A DNA stretch of 63,115 nucleotides from contig NZ_JAJAQI010000036.1 of NCBI RefSeq assembly GCF_020523605.1, positions 1 to 63,115 on the forward strand. Reading direction: 5' to 3'. Positions 18,631-26,853 of this stretch are shown one piece after another. Each line of letters starts with the position of its first letter. Position 1 is the stretch's first letter. This stretch comes from Roseicella aerolata. Its GTDB lineage: Bacteria; Pseudomonadota; Alphaproteobacteria; Acetobacterales; Acetobacteraceae. A model generated the notes under the pieces. The model saw only the letters and a program-made list of their open reading frames with translations, made no database searches and was not told the origin of the DNA. Position numbers and translations under genes: made by a program.

Positions 18631-18731
18631 ACGGCGGATGGGCGTTCCCATCCGAACGCCCATCCGCTGTGGCTCTCTGTTGTTCGGGCGGAGTCACGCT
18701 CCCGGGCGTTCACGCCCGGGAGCGATCCGCC
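18631..18731 (-). repeat. REP-like intergenic repeat, copy A
   Basis: A two-hairpin element placed directly behind the stop codon of the Bug gene. The first stem is CGGATGGGCGTT (18635-18646) with AACGCCCATCCG (18655-18666), a perfect 12 bp. A spacer follows containing GAGTCACGC (18691-18699). The second stem is GCTCCCGGGCGT (18698-18709) with ACGCCCGGGAGC (18712-18723), a perfect 12 bp with a 2-base loop. It ends GATCCGCC-CTA, the CTA being the gene's stop in complement. Related copies are at about 33670-33773, 56766-56829 and 62893-62998. Confidence 0.8.
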
Positions 18732-19688
18732 CTAGCGCTGCTGCGCGGTCGCCATCAGCCCTTCCCAGCGCTCCACGTCACGCGCGACATAGCGCTCGGC
18801 CTCGGCGGGGGTCGTCGCCAGCACGCGGTCGACGCCAAGTTCCGTCCATTTCCGCCGGACAGCCTCCATCTGCTGAACCTTTACCACCGCGGCATGCAGC
18901 GCGTCCCGGATCGGCGCGGGCGTCGCGGTGGGGCCGAACATCGCCTGCCAGACCACCATCTCGGCATCCACGCCGATCTCCCGCCAGGTCGGGATCTCGG
19001 GTGCCGCCGGGCTGCGTTCCGGCCCGCTTACCGCAAAGGCGCGGGCCTGGCCGCCCTTCGCCGTCTGCAGCCCGGTCAGCGCGATGTCGAAGACCAGGCT
19101 GATGCGCCCGGCCGCGAGGTCGAGCGTCGCCGGCGCGCCGCCGCGATAGGGGATCTCGTTCATCCGCACGCCGGCGGTGCGCTGGAAGAGCAGCGCCGCC
19201 ATGCCCAGCGTGCCGCCGCCGCCCGTGCTGCCATAATCGTACTTCCCGGGCGCCGCGCGCACCGCGGCCAGGAATTCCCGGCCGTCCTTCGCCGGGAAGC
19301 TGTTCGCCACCAGCATCACCATCGGCATCTCCGACAGGACGGTGACCGGCGAGAGCTGGCGGATCGGGTCGATCGGCGCGTTCGGCACCACCACCCGCAG
19401 CACCGCATGGCTGGTGTTGTTGAACAGGATGGTGTGGCCGTCCGGCGCCGCGCGGGCGACGAATTCCGAGGCGACCATGCCGGCGCCGCCCTGGCGGTTC
19501 TCCACCACCACCGGCTGCGGCAGCACCTGGCCCAGTGCCTCCGCCAGCACCCGGGCGCCGACATCGGTCGCGCCGCCGGGCGCGAAGGGCACGACCAGCC
19601 GCACCGGCCGGTCGGGGAAGGTCTGGGCCGCCGCCGGCAGGGCCAGCAGGGCAAGGGCCACAAGGCCCAGGGTGAATCGTTTCCTCAT
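18732..19688 (-). CDS. Bug-family tripartite tricarboxylate transporter substrate-binding protein
   Basis: A 318-residue Bug receptor with a signal peptide (FTLGLVALALLALPAAAQ) and the family motifs RLVVPFAPGGATDVGAR, VVENRQGGAGM, YGSTGGGGT and IPYRGGAPATLDLAAGRI. The ATG at 19688 has GGGAGG upstream at good spacing. It is a second solitary receptor, unlike the one at 15104 in its ligand-loop residues (YGSTGGGG against YSSSGNA), so it should bind a different carboxylate. The gene lies downstream of a CoA-transferase gene on the same strand, 384 bases apart. Its stop codon is the edge of a REP-like repeat. Confidence 0.95.
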   Translation of the reverse strand: MRKRFTLGLVALALLALPAAAQTFPDRPVRLVVPFAPGGATDVGARVLAEALGQVLPQPVVVENRQGGAGMVASEFVARAAPDGHTILFNNTSHAVLRVVVPNAPIDPIRQLSPVTVLSEMPMVMLVANSFPAKDGREFLAAVRAAPGKYDYGSTGGGGTLGMAALLFQRTAGVRMNEIPYRGGAPATLDLAAGRISLVFDIALTGLQTAKGGQARAFAVSGPERSPAAPEIPTWREIGVDAEMVVWQAMFGPTATPAPIRDALHAAVVKVQQMEAVRRKWTELGVDRVLATTPAEAERYVARDVERWEGLMATAQQR

Positions 19689-20072
19689 CAGGTCCTCCCG
19701 GAAATGCCGCATCACGCCGGCGGCATGGACGCAGGCGGCGCTTTAGGCTGCCTTACGCGCCGGAATGCAAGCCCGGCGGCCAGCCGGGCACCGGGAGGGA
19801 TCGGACGGACGACCCGGACCGCGGCGATGACCATCAACCGCCCCGCCGGCAGCCCGACCATGGACGCCCCCCGGGATGGCGCTGGTCTACGCCCTGCGGG
19901 ACGTTGCGATATTGTGGCGAAAGACTCGGCCAGTACGGCGCCTGCACCACCCGCCTCGACAGTCTTGCCATTCGCCCCTGCCTGCTTCCGCTCGGGAAGG
20001 CCGCTGCAAGCGGGTCGCCACGCCGGAGCGCCTTGGCAGGCCGGAGAACCGCGCCCGGTCCGCCGTCGTGCC
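19689..20072. other. Intergenic region between CoA-transferase and Bug genes
   Basis: About 385 bases with no gene I can support. It probably holds the Bug promoter on the minus strand. A 3-kb open frame runs through here on the plus strand, but its repetitive Arg/Pro composition marks it as a shadow. An AT-richer patch (about 19905-19925) is a possible promoter position. Confidence 0.4.
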
Positions 20073-21476
20073 TCACGCCCAGGCCGCGGGATGCGTCCCC
20101 AGCCGCACCGGCGGCAGCGCCCAGCGCGGCGGCGTCTCCGGCAGCCGGCCGGAATGCCGCAGCGCGGTCAGCCGGCCGAAATCGCTCGGCATCTCCTCGA
20201 GCAACTCGCCGAGCTCATCGATCTCCGGCACCGGCACGCCGAAGGCGCCCTCCAGCCGCCCGAGCCGGCGCAGCCACATCCCCGTTCCGGCCAGCGAGAC
20301 GCGGACCAGCCAGGATCCGCCCTCCTCCGCCCGCCGCAGCAGCGCCGCCAGCGTCCCGAAGGCCAGCAGGAAGCCGGAGGCATGGTCGAGCGCCTGGCAG
20401 GGCAGCACCCTGGGCGCCGGGCCAGAGGGATCGGCGCCGGCCGCCACCGCCTCGGCATGGTTGAAGCCGCTGGCGGTCTGGACCAGGGAATCGAAGCCGC
20501 GCCGCCCGCCCCAGGGCCCCACCTCGCCATAGGCCGAGAGCGAGGTGCAGATGATGCCCGGCCGCAGCGCCGCCAGCGCCTCCGGCGCGAAGCCATGCCC
20601 GGCCACCGCGCCCGGCCGGTAGCCTTGCAGGAAGACATCGGCCCCCGCCACCAGGCCCTGGAGGGTGTCCCTGCCCGCCTCCGCCCGCAGATCGATCGCG
20701 GCGCTGCGCTTGCCGCGGCCGGTATCCGGCAGCAGGTCGTCGAAGGAGGGCAGATGCGCCGCGCTGACATGCAGCACATCGGCGCCATGCGCGGCGAGGG
20801 TCCGCCCGCAGACCGGCCCGGCGATGACCCGCGTCAGGTCCAGCACCCGCAACCCCTGCAACGGCCGCGCGGCAAGCGGCGGCAGCGGGACCGGCGGCGC
20901 CTCCCCGATCCTCTCGAGGCGCAGCGGCGGCAGCCCTGCCACTGCCTGCCCCTGTGGATGCGCATCCCATTCGGCGAAGCTCCGCATGGCGGCGACGCAC
21001 ATCCCCGCCTCGGCCGCCGCCTGCTCGAAGGCGATCCCCTCCCAGCCCAGCAGCGCCTGGCCCACCGCCTCGCGCGTGCCCTCGCAGCCCAACAGGCGCA
21101 GCACGCCGGTGCGATGGTGCGGGAAGTTGGTGTGCAGCCGGACCCAGCGCCCATCGCCGCAGCGATAGGTACCGGCGATGGCATCCCAGCCTGCCGGCGC
21201 CGGCCTGCCGTCCAGGCGGAGATACCGCTCCGAGCCGAATTCCAGCGCGGCCTCGCGCATCGCAACCCTGGCCTGCTGCGCCGGCCCGCCGCGGCGCCGG
21301 TGGACCTCAGACACCGCGGCCGTCGCCGCGGCCACCACGGCCTGCGCGGCCGCCCCGATGCGGAAGGAGGAGGGCAGGACCGGCTCCTCCCCGCTCAGCG
21401 CGGCCGGCGCCGGGCCGGCAAGACCCGCTCCCTGCCAGAGCGCGTCGAGGATCTCACGCGGTGTCGGGTCGGCCAT
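20073..21476 (-). CDS. Class III CoA-transferase (CaiB/BaiF family), long form
   Basis: A 467-residue protein of the formyl-CoA-transferase/CaiB family. The canonical CoA-binding start motif LDLTRVIAGPVCGRTLAAHGAD appears only at about residue 215. It is preceded by about 200 residues that resemble the C-terminal half of the family (GTYRCGDGRWVRLHTNFPHH), so the halves seem swapped or duplicated. A catalytic Asp candidate is in LPCQALDHASG. Members move CoA between carboxylic acids. AGGAGG precedes the ATG at 21476. It lies upstream of a Bug receptor gene on the same strand, hinting that the receptor imports the acid that is activated here. Confidence 0.85.
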   Translation of the reverse strand: MADPTPREILDALWQGAGLAGPAPAALSGEEPVLPSSFRIGAAAQAVVAAATAAVSEVHRRRGGPAQQARVAMREAALEFGSERYLRLDGRPAPAGWDAIAGTYRCGDGRWVRLHTNFPHHRTGVLRLLGCEGTREAVGQALLGWEGIAFEQAAAEAGMCVAAMRSFAEWDAHPQGQAVAGLPPLRLERIGEAPPVPLPPLAARPLQGLRVLDLTRVIAGPVCGRTLAAHGADVLHVSAAHLPSFDDLLPDTGRGKRSAAIDLRAEAGRDTLQGLVAGADVFLQGYRPGAVAGHGFAPEALAALRPGIICTSLSAYGEVGPWGGRRGFDSLVQTASGFNHAEAVAAGADPSGPAPRVLPCQALDHASGFLLAFGTLAALLRRAEEGGSWLVRVSLAGTGMWLRRLGRLEGAFGVPVPEIDELGELLEEMPSDFGRLTALRHSGRLPETPPRWALPPVRLGTHPAAWA

Positions 21477-21820
21477 CAGCCCCCTCCTGTCCATGCTGCG
21501 GCGGGCCGGCAGCTTGGTGCCCTGCCTGGCCGCGCATGGTTGCCGGCTTTGCCGGCAAGGGAAAGTAACGGGGTGGTCCCACCCAGCGGGTGACGGGGGG
21601 GGGGGGACTGGGCGCCAATGGGCGGGCCGAATGGTCGGACCTCGGGCCGGGAGGGCCCCGCTCGCCCGAAACAGCGGCGTAGGAGGAGGCTCCCGCTGCA
21701 ACCGTTCTCAGAACGTCCAACTTTTAAGCAGAACGGGGAAACGGCGACGGCGCTGCGCGTTCCTGGTGTGGAGCCATCATTGCGGTGGCTTCATCAGAAG
21801 CAAGACACATGGAAACGGCC
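21477..21820. promoter_or_regulatory. Divergent upstream region with G12 tract and possible EcfG-type promoter
   Basis: This 344-base region lies between the divergent CoA-transferase and KGG-protein genes. It contains a run of 12 G (21595-21606) and a GCCGGC-TTT-GCCGGC hairpin (about 21543-21557). Nearer the KGG gene, GGAAAC (21737-21742) and CGTT (21758-21761) with 15 bases between them resemble the alphaproteobacterial general-stress EcfG consensus GGAAC-N16/17-CGTT, about 60 bases before the start codon. The spacing is one or two bases short, so this is tentative, but the stress-type gene downstream makes it sensible. Confidence 0.35.
21595..21606. repeat. Twelve-G homopolymer
   Basis: An uninterrupted run of 12 G in the intergenic region. 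Runs of this length slip easily in replication and sequencing, so its true length may vary between cells or be an assembly artefact. A C9 run lies at 22121-22129. Confidence 0.9.
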
Positions 21821-22051
21821 ATGGCCAATCAGCAGTCCTCGGGTGGCGGTGGTGGCAGGCACAACCCCGGCAATTTCGCCAATGACCGAGAGAAGGCCCG
21901 CGAGGCCGGCCGCCTGGGCGGCACGCATCAGGGCAAGGCGAACAATCCCGGCAATTTCGCCAATGACCGCCAGAAGGCGGTCGAGGCCGGCCGCAAGGGC
22001 GGCCAGCACAGCCATGGCGGCCATGGCGCCGGGGAGAAGCCGAAGATGTGA
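21821..22051 (+). CDS. KGG-repeat general stress protein
   Basis: A 76-residue hydrophilic protein with two tandem KGG motifs: NPGNFANDREKAREAGRLGG and, after THQGKAN, NPGNFANDRQKAVEAGRKGG. The ends are Gly/Ser/His-rich and likely disordered. The motif is shared with YciG, fungal Con-10 and Bacillus GsiB-type proteins, which are induced in stationary phase and by desiccation or heat; the molecular role is unknown. I take the ATG at 21821 (MANQQ); an ATG four codons upstream is also possible. The gene stands alone with a possible EcfG-type promoter. Confidence 0.88.
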   Translation: MANQQSSGGGGGRHNPGNFANDREKAREAGRLGGTHQGKANNPGNFANDRQKAVEAGRKGGQHSHGGHGAGEKPKM

Positions 22052-22644
22052 CCCCACGGCCGGTGCCCGGGGTCATGCGCCCCGGCACCGGCTGCCGGCA
22101 GGGACGGCGGAAGCCGACGGCCCCCCCCCGGCACGCGCACGGGACCTTGCGTTTCCTTCCCGGGCAGGATCCGGCGTGCATGGGCCGCATGGCGGCACAG
22201 GCCATGCGCTTCGCCGATGCCCCGGCAGACAGCCCCGGCCCCGTGCCGCTCCCGGCGCCGGCCCGTGCCCTGGCACGCCGCGGCCTCCCGGCCCGCCTGC
22301 CGCGATGGGGCAGCCGCCGCGCCCGGCCAGGAATCCGGGAAACGTCCCATCCGGCCTGGATCACGCCCCCTTGCTGTTCGAGAGCCTGGCGCTTCCGACG
22401 GGCATCGGGGGCGTGCAACCCGCCTCCTGGTAGCGACGCTGTTCCCGGAGCCGGCCGGTGGTGACGATCCCGGGGCATCGCCAGGCCGCGGCGGGTGCTG
22501 GCGGCGCGCCGGTTGCGGCGCCATATGATGTTGGACGGCCCATGTCCCGGGCTGCCGCCGCCAGCGGCGGCTGAGGCCGCATCGAGGTGCGGGGCTTGAT
22601 GCGGGACAGTATGATCGGCCGGACCGGCGGGGAGCGCGTGAGGC
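22052..22644. other. Gene-free intergenic region
   Basis: About 590 bases with no supported gene; open frames here are Arg/Pro-rich artefacts of high GC. It includes a run of 9 C at 22121-22129. An AT-richer segment near 22520-22610 probably holds the promoter of the DUF6489 gene. Confidence 0.45.
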
Positions 22645-22911
22645 ATGAAGGTGAATGTCGAGATCGATTGCACCCCGGAGGAGGCGCGGCGGTTCCTCGG
22701 CCTGCCCGATCTGCGGCCGATGCAGGATGCCGTCATGGCCAAGCTGCAGCAGCAGATGCTGGATGCGGTCAATGTTCTCTCGCCGGAGGCCCTGCTGAAG
22801 ACCTGGATGCCGCTCGCCCCGCAGACGCCGGAGCAGATGCGCGACGCCATGGCCTCGATGTTCCGCATGTTCACGCCGGGCGGCGGGACCGGGAAGCCTG
22901 GCCAGGGCTGA
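22645..22911 (+). CDS. DUF6489 family protein
   Basis: An 88-residue protein recognised by its start MKVNVEIDCTPEEARRFLGLPDL, its PMQDAVMAKLQQQM helix and the PEALLKTWMP segment, typical of the DUF6489 family of alphaproteobacteria. The function is unknown. The amphipathic helix and Met-rich end suggest a helical oligomer, possibly related to phasin-like proteins by style; this is speculative. It lies near a PHA-synthase-like DUF3141 gene. Confidence 0.8.
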   Translation: MKVNVEIDCTPEEARRFLGLPDLRPMQDAVMAKLQQQMLDAVNVLSPEALLKTWMPLAPQTPEQMRDAMASMFRMFTPGGGTGKPGQG

Positions 22912-22989
22912 CAGACCAGGGTGGAGCACCGCGAGGGGCGAAGCGCCGGCCGGCGTCGCTGGCCCGCCGGGGCGCGACCGGCCGCTGCC

Positions 22990-23955
22990 ATGAGCATGGC
23001 AGGGTCTATGGGGGTCGGACGGCAGCCGCGCCGCCGCCGGTCCGGGCTGCGCCCGGGGCTCGTCGGCTCCCTTCTCCTGCATGCCGGCTTCCTGGCCCTG
23101 GTGGTCCTCGCCACCCTCACGCGCCCGCGCCCGCCTGAGCCGCTGCCGCCGCCCTCCTACGCCGTCTACTACCAGGCAGGCGCCCCCGAGCGGCCGGCCG
23201 AACCTGAACCGGGCGCCCCCCCGGCCCTCGCGCCGCCGCCCTCGCCACCGACGCCACCCCCGGCCCCTGCCCCCTTGGCGGAGCCGCTGCCCGTACCGGC
23301 CCCGCCGCTGCCCGAACCTCCCGCGCCGCCGCCGGCCGCGGCAAGGCTGGCGGAGGCTGCCCCGCCGCCGCCTCCCCCACCGGCCCCGGTCGAGGCGCTG
23401 CCGCTCCCTCCGCCACCGCCGGCCGCGCCACGCCAGGAGCGCCCGCAGCAGCAGGCGGCGGTCACGGCCCCGCCGCGCCCCGCCCGGCCGGCGCCGCAGC
23501 CGCCGGCGGAGCGGCTGCCGGGCCTCTGGCTGCCGCAGGGCCTGCAACTCACCCCGCCGCCGTGGCCGGACACCGCGCGGCAGGGCCTTGATCTTTCGCT
23601 CGGCTCGCTCGCCCTCCCCGGCCGCACCGGGCCGGAGCCCCAGGTCACGGTCCGAGGCGCCGAGGTCGGGCCGGACTGGCGCAACGCCTTCCGCCGCTGG
23701 ATCGACGAGCATGTCCGCTACCCCGCCAATGCGGCGGTGGTGGGCGATGAGGGCACCAACCGCATCCAGCTCATCGTCGATCCGGATGGACGGGTCCGGT
23801 CCTGGCGGCTGGTGCGGCGCTCCGGTTCGCTCTGGCTCGATTCCGGGCTGGAAATGCCGTTCCGGAACGCGCAGTTGCCGCCGTTTCCGCCGGGTGCCGA
23901 TCCCAGGGGAGTGGAGGTCAACCTGACGGTGCACTGGCACATCATCCGGCAGTGA
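22990..23955 (+). CDS. TonB-like energy-transducing protein
   Basis: A 321-residue protein. It has a short basic N-terminus, one membrane anchor (LVGSLLLHAGFLALVVLATL, about residues 20-40) and a long Pro/Ala/Glu-rich periplasmic spacer (about 45-195). A C-terminal TonB-type domain follows (RWIDEHVRYPANAAVVGDEGTNRI, VDPDGRVRSWRLVRRSGS, FPPGADP). TonB proteins pass ExbBD energy to outer-membrane receptors. No exbB, exbD or receptor gene is nearby, so its partner set is elsewhere. The ATG at 22990 is preferred since the anchor follows it directly; Met7 is an alternative. Confidence 0.85.
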   Translation: MSMAGSMGVGRQPRRRRSGLRPGLVGSLLLHAGFLALVVLATLTRPRPPEPLPPPSYAVYYQAGAPERPAEPEPGAPPALAPPPSPPTPPPAPAPLAEPLPVPAPPLPEPPAPPPAAARLAEAAPPPPPPPAPVEALPLPPPPPAAPRQERPQQQAAVTAPPRPARPAPQPPAERLPGLWLPQGLQLTPPPWPDTARQGLDLSLGSLALPGRTGPEPQVTVRGAEVGPDWRNAFRRWIDEHVRYPANAAVVGDEGTNRIQLIVDPDGRVRSWRLVRRSGSLWLDSGLEMPFRNAQLPPFPPGADPRGVEVNLTVHWHIIRQ

Positions 23956-24100
23956 CGGCAGGATGCATCCGGGCATATGCCTCCGCCCTGATGCAATGCG
24001 CGGGAGCCATGCGGCAGACCGGGCGTTACCCGCGCGGCTCCGGTTCCGGTGGCGCGCCCCCGCCGCGGACGATCTGCACCGGTTTCTCATTTCACTGGAC

Positions 24101-24116
24101 CCGCAGCATGCTGCGG
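24101..24116. promoter_or_regulatory. 16-bp perfect palindrome upstream of DUF3141 gene
   Basis: CCGCAGCATGCTGCGG reads the same on both strands and sits 36 bases before the DUF3141 start codon. A perfect dyad of this size in that position suits a dimeric repressor site. Which protein would bind is not known. Confidence 0.5.
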
Positions 24117-24151
24117 TGCACCATAGGCTCGCGAGAAGGAATGCCTAACGA

Positions 24152-26446
24152 ATGACCGTGGTAACACCGCCCCCGGCCCGTGAGCTGATGCTCCGCGGGG
24201 CCGAGACCATGTCCCGCGTGATGGACCAGGCGCGCGCCTTGGCGGATGTGGCTCGCCGGCAGGCCGAGGCGCTGCGACCGAGTTTCGAGCCGCCGAAGGT
24301 GCCACCGCCCTCGGCCGACCCCGCCGCGCTCGCGCGCGATGCCATGGAATATGCGGTGGATGCTGGCCAGCGCGCCATCCTGTTCTGGGACGCCATGCGC
24401 CAGGCCGGCAACACCTTCGTCGAGCACGAGACCGCCGGCTGCCCGCCGGTGCTGGTCTTCGACTGGGAGATGGTGGTGGATGGCCGTACCCTCTCGCGGC
24501 CCTGCAATTACGCGCTCGTGCGCATCAAGGTCCCGGCAGGCTGCCCGCCCACCGATCCGAAGCTGCGCCCCTTCGTCATCATCGACCCGCGGGCGGGCCA
24601 TGGCGCGGGCATCGGCGGCTTCAAGTCGGACAGTCAGGTCGGCGTCGCGCTCCGTCGCGGCCATCCGGTCTATTTCGTGATCTTCTTTCGCGATCCGGAG
24701 CCCGGGCAGACCATCCTCGACATCACCCGGGCCGAGGGCATCTTCCTCGAGAAGGTGCATGAGGCGCATCCGGCGGCGCCGAAGCCCGTCGTCATCGGCA
24801 ACTGCCAGGGCGGCTGGGCCGTGATGATGCTGGGCGCCAGCCAGCCCGAGCTGACCGGTGCGCTGGTGCTGAACGGCGCCCCCCTCTCCTACTGGGCGGG
24901 CGAGCGCGGGCGGAACCCGATGCGCTACCTGGGCGGCCTCGCCGGCGGTTCCTGGCCCGCGGCGCTGCTGGCCGATCTCGGCAACGGCAAGTTCGACGGC
25001 GCCAACCTGGTGCTGAATTTCGAGAGCCTCTCGCCCGGCAATACCTGGTTCAAGAAGTACTACAACCTCTTCCAGAAGGCCGATACCGAGACCGAGCGCT
25101 TCCTGGAGTTCGAGCGCTGGTGGGGCGGCTACTTCCTGATGAACCGGGACGAGATCCGCTGGATCGTCGAGAACCTGTTCATCGGCGACCGCTTCGCCCG
25201 CGGCGAGATCTCGGCCGGCGGCGGCGCGACCTTCAACATGCGGGCGGTGCGCAGCCCGGTCATCGTCTTCGCCTCGGCCGGCGACAACATCACGCCCCCC
25301 GGCCAGGCGCTGCGCTGGATCGCCGACGTCTACCGCGACGAGCAGGAGATCAAGACGCTCGGCCAGACCATCGTCTACCTGATGCATGACGAGATCGGGC
25401 ATCTCGGCATCTTCGTCTCCGGCGCCATCGCGCTGAAGGAGCACAGCGAGATCGCCGAGCTGCTGACGCTGATCGACAGCGTCGCCCCCGGCCTCTACGA
25501 GATGCTGATCACCCGGGACCCCGACAGCAATGCCTGGCAGGTCGAGCTCAAGGAGCGGACCATGTCGGACATCCGCGCCCGCAGCGGGGAGGCGAAGAAC
25601 GAGGCCTTCCCGGCGGTCGCCAAGATCTCGGCGCTGAACCAGTCGCTCTATGATCTCTTCGCCGCGCCGATCGTGCGCCAGCTGGCGACGGAGGAGACCG
25701 CCGAGCTGCGCCGGCAGATGCACCCCCTGCGCCTGCGCCGCACGCTGATCAGCGACCGGAACCCCTTCATGGCGCCGGTCGCGGGCCTCGCGGAGCAGGC
25801 GCGGCAGCACCGCGCCCCGGCGCGGCGCGACAATCCCTTCCTGGCCTGGGAGCGGCTCTGGGCCGACAGCGTCGAGCGCAGCATCGATACCTGGCGGGAC
25901 TGGCGCGACGCCTGGACCGAGATCGCCTTCCACGGCGTCTATGGCATGCTGGCGGCAGCCGGTGTCGCCGGCGGCGAGACGCCGGAGGAGCCGCCCTCCG
26001 CCGCGGCGCTGGCGGATGCGCCGGAGGTGCGCCAGGCCCTCGCCCGCATCTCCACCGGCGGCTATGCCGAGGCGGTGGTGCGCATGATGATCCTGCTGGC
26101 CCAGGCGCGCGGCGGCGTGCGGCGCTCGCGCCTCGCCCGCTCCAACGCGCTGATGCAGAACGAGGCGCCGTTCAGCGAGATGACCGCGAGCGCGCGCCAG
26201 GCGCTGATCCGCGAGCAGACGGTCATCGCCAGCATGGCCCCGGCCGAGGCCCTGGCGGCGCTGCCCAGGCTGCTGCCGAATGTCGCCGACCGGCGGCGCG
26301 CCATGGCCACGGTGGAAGGCGTGGCCGGGCCGGAGGAGGAGCTGGGCGAGGCGGCGCAGGCCATGCTGCGGCAGCTGCGCAGCGCGCTCGGCATCGCCAA
26401 CGGCCTGGTGCCGATGGGCTTCGAGCAGGCGGCAGTGCAGGACTGA
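24152..26446 (+). CDS. DUF3141 protein (PHA-synthase-like alpha/beta hydrolase)
   Basis: A 764-residue DUF3141 protein. The N-terminal half resembles polyhydroxyalkanoate synthases: HETAGCPPVLVFDWEMV, the strand DPRAGHGAGIGGFK, and a lipase-box-like GNCQGGWA with Cys218 as the presumed nucleophile. An Asp lies in the SAGDNITPP segment, and a His pair (412, 417) in MHDEIGHLG as catalytic candidate. The C-terminal 330 residues are helical and specific to the family. Family members often sit near pta/ackA or PHA genes; the exact reaction is unproven. The start is the ATG at 24152 with AAGGA upstream. A strong terminator follows 250 bases downstream. Confidence 0.92.
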   Translation: MTVVTPPPARELMLRGAETMSRVMDQARALADVARRQAEALRPSFEPPKVPPPSADPAALARDAMEYAVDAGQRAILFWDAMRQAGNTFVEHETAGCPPVLVFDWEMVVDGRTLSRPCNYALVRIKVPAGCPPTDPKLRPFVIIDPRAGHGAGIGGFKSDSQVGVALRRGHPVYFVIFFRDPEPGQTILDITRAEGIFLEKVHEAHPAAPKPVVIGNCQGGWAVMMLGASQPELTGALVLNGAPLSYWAGERGRNPMRYLGGLAGGSWPAALLADLGNGKFDGANLVLNFESLSPGNTWFKKYYNLFQKADTETERFLEFERWWGGYFLMNRDEIRWIVENLFIGDRFARGEISAGGGATFNMRAVRSPVIVFASAGDNITPPGQALRWIADVYRDEQEIKTLGQTIVYLMHDEIGHLGIFVSGAIALKEHSEIAELLTLIDSVAPGLYEMLITRDPDSNAWQVELKERTMSDIRARSGEAKNEAFPAVAKISALNQSLYDLFAAPIVRQLATEETAELRRQMHPLRLRRTLISDRNPFMAPVAGLAEQARQHRAPARRDNPFLAWERLWADSVERSIDTWRDWRDAWTEIAFHGVYGMLAAAGVAGGETPEEPPSAAALADAPEVRQALARISTGGYAEAVVRMMILLAQARGGVRRSRLARSNALMQNEAPFSEMTASARQALIREQTVIASMAPAEALAALPRLLPNVADRRRAMATVEGVAGPEEELGEAAQAMLRQLRSALGIANGLVPMGFEQAAVQD

Positions 26447-26699
26447 CAGAGCCGGCCGGCCTTGGAGATCTGTGCGGCGCGGGCCGGAAAGCCGCGTCGG
26501 TTGAAGGGCTTGCCCGCCGCCGGGGCGCAGGCTCTCCCGGCCGGTGGGTTGGCCAGCGGCCGGGATGTTCCGGCCATGCCGGCCGCCCGGACGGGCGCCC
26601 GTCGCCGGCGCGATGCAGCCAGGGTTTGCGGCGCAGACCCTCCGGCGATCGAGGGGGCTGTCGACCGGTCACCATCAACTTCCGGCTCGCGCCCAGAAG
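26447..26699. other. Intergenic region between convergent genes
   Basis: About 250 bases of non-coding sequence leading to the shared terminator; with the part up to 26853 the gene-free interval is about 400 bases. Nothing else is recognised in it. Confidence 0.45.
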
Positions 26700-26734
26700 A
26701 AAGCCCGGATGCGGAGACCGCATCCGGGCTTTTT
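26700..26734. terminator. Strong bidirectional intrinsic terminator
   Basis: A 15-bp perfect stem (AAAGCCCGGATGCGG at 26700-26714, its complement at 26718-26732) with the 3-base loop AGA, followed by a T-run (26730-26734). On the opposite strand the 3' side reads CTTTCTTCT. It lies between the convergent DUF3141 gene and the capsule-export operon and should stop both. The inner stem repeats the hairpin at 3418-3443. Confidence 0.9.
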
Positions 26735-26853
26735 CGTCCCGGCATCCGCAACGCATTGCGTCCATGCCTGGACGCCACCCCGTTGCAGGCCCTGGCCCGG
26801 AGCGCAAGGCATGCTCCCGGGCATCCAGGCCCGTCCGCGAAAGGCTCCGGGAC

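Noticed and set aside
18087-21593. 1168-codon open frame on the plus strand
   Set aside because: It runs antisense to two clear genes, has Arg/Pro/Ala-rich composition and no domain; it is a high-GC shadow.
22048-22464. 138-codon open frame after the KGG gene
   Set aside because: Arg/Pro-rich, no ribosome site; overlaps the KGG stop by chance.
23952-24155. 67-codon open frame bridging the TonB-like and DUF3141 genes with overlaps at both ends
   Set aside because: The overlaps are suggestive, but there is no ribosome site, composition is not protein-like, and it would cover the palindrome and promoter region.
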